From the NCBI GenBank assembly GCA_021163925.1, contig JAGGTD010000062.1, forward strand, positions 1-36,319: a stretch of DNA of 36,319 nt, given 5' to 3'. Below, piece by piece: positions 35,435-36,319 of this stretch (within the stretch, counting starts at the first letter, position 1; the number at the start of each line of letters is the position of its first letter). This DNA comes from Nitrososphaerota archaeon (lineage in GTDB: Archaea > Thermoproteota > Nitrososphaeria_A > Caldarchaeales > Wolframiiraptoraceae). The notes under the pieces are model-generated. The model ran no database searches and was not told the origin of the DNA. It was given only the letters and a program-made list of their open reading frames with translations. The translations under genes and the position numbers were made by a program.

Positions 35435-36193
35435 CTAGATTACGTTCAGCGAGCTTAAGAGCTTGTTAAAGCTCTCCTCATCCATCCTAAGCTTATACAT
35501 CCTCGAAGAATCTATCGGAGGCTTAGATAATCCGAGCATCTTGAGGATCTTGCTTGAGTGTCGGCCGAAGGTCACATAGCTGAAGAAGGATGTGACGTTC
35601 GATGGCCTCCGCCTCCTACTCGCCTTGCCAAAGTCTATTATGACCGGAGATAGATTCCTCCTCAAGATTATGTGCCTCCTCGCGTCGCCGAGCTCTCCAT
35701 GATCGAGCCCTATCTTATCGAGGGCTCTCGCCTGTCTAAAGCATGAGGCCAAGACCATCTTCAAGGATCGAACCTCACCTACATCAAGCCCCTTTAGCCA
35801 AGTATCTAGATCCACCCCATCTATGTATTCGAGGGCGATGACGTGCTTACCTGACGCCCTAAGCTTCGCGCCTATTCCAACGCTGTTGGCGAGCTTGGTG
35901 TTCTCGGCCTCCTCGATCAGATCTCTTAGGGTTGAGTCCGTCCTCAAGACCTTTAATGCCACGTCCTCGCCTCTCATCCTCCCCCTAAACACAATCCCCC
36001 GATAGCCCTTGCCCAGCTTAAGTAATTCGCCGCCACCCCCAACTTCAACATAGATTCCATCGACCCCGCACTCCTCAAGCTCCTCGAGGATCATCGACGC
36101 GTATCCTAAGTCCTTGGATGGATAGGATAGTTCGAGCAAGAGGTCTGGGTTGTGTTTAAGCTCTCTCAACGTCAAGAGCTGCATGAACCTCAC
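35435..36193 (-). CDS. Atypical archaeal Ser/Thr protein kinase (COG2112-like)
   Basis: LGKGYRGIVFRGRMRGEDVALKVLR (P-loop + Lys), LDHGELGDARRHIILRRNLSPVIIDFGKAS (catalytic loop + DFG). Confidence 0.85.
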   Translation of the reverse strand: MRFMQLLTLRELKHNPDLLLELSYPSKDLGYASMILEELEECGVDGIYVEVGGGGELLKLGKGYRGIVFRGRMRGEDVALKVLRTDSTLRDLIEEAENTKLANSVGIGAKLRASGKHVIALEYIDGVDLDTWLKGLDVGEVRSLKMVLASCFRQARALDKIGLDHGELGDARRHIILRRNLSPVIIDFGKASRRRRPSNVTSFFSYVTFGRHSSKILKMLGLSKPPIDSSRMYKLRMDEESFNKLLSSLNVI

Positions 36194-36200
36194 TCCAATC

Positions 36201-36317
36201 CTAGATGAATGGCGGCCTCGCCTTTAGAAATGAGCTTATGAATCTCAACGCGGATGAATTGTCTGTAAGATGCTCGATTAAGCGATCGATCCTATGATCT
36301 ATCTCCGCGCCCTTTAT
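36201..36317 (-). CDS. C-terminal end of an ORF running off the right edge (unknown)
   Basis: Open reverse frame IKGAEIDHRIDRLIEHLTDNSSALRFISSFLKARPPFI*; too short to identify. Confidence 0.35.
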   Translation of the reverse strand: MKGAEIDHRIDRLIEHLTDNSSALRFISSFLKARPPFI

Positions 36318-36319
36318 CG

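Noticed and set aside
1-36319. CRISPR arrays, transposases, integrases, prophage genes
   Set aside because: No regularly spaced direct repeats and no recognisable mobile-element proteins in any listed ORF; gene content is mostly housekeeping.

Overview
This is a compact, densely coded archaeal chromosome segment, probably from the TACK/Thermoproteota side. The lineage call is an inference from crenactin, Orc1/Cdc6 with RfcS/RfcL, aEF-2, Taw1, MptD and TATA/leaderless-style promoters. No rRNA, tRNA, CRISPR array or transposase was recognised. Left part: fumarase-I alpha fragment, orc1/cdc6, rfcL, rfcS, tatD, sixA, two MBL-fold genes, a radical SAM (PflA-like) gene, mptD and dcd. Centre: a probable four-gene cluster [178-aa unknown - crenactin - 239-aa unknown with coiled coil - MBL/RNase Z-like], divergent from aEF-2. 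Further right: an ABC-2 exporter; an inverted-repeat-rich intergenic region before a small basic protein; IMPase, Fe-ADH, taw1, HIT, vapBC, moaC, moaB, a solitary rpsD (S4), MFS, DUF89, a large InlB-like surface protein, two head-to-head DUF72 genes, a tungsten AOR with its radical SAM/SPASM maturase, a B3/4 protein, an ACT regulator, a 5-FTHF cyclo-ligase-like gene and a COG2112-like kinase. The best candidate for a little-described system is the crenactin cluster, whose 239-aa product looks like a degenerate nuclease-like domain, a coiled coil and a C-terminal short linear motif. Second is the operator-like repeat array at 16.81-16.94 kb. All family calls are by eye; no searches were run.
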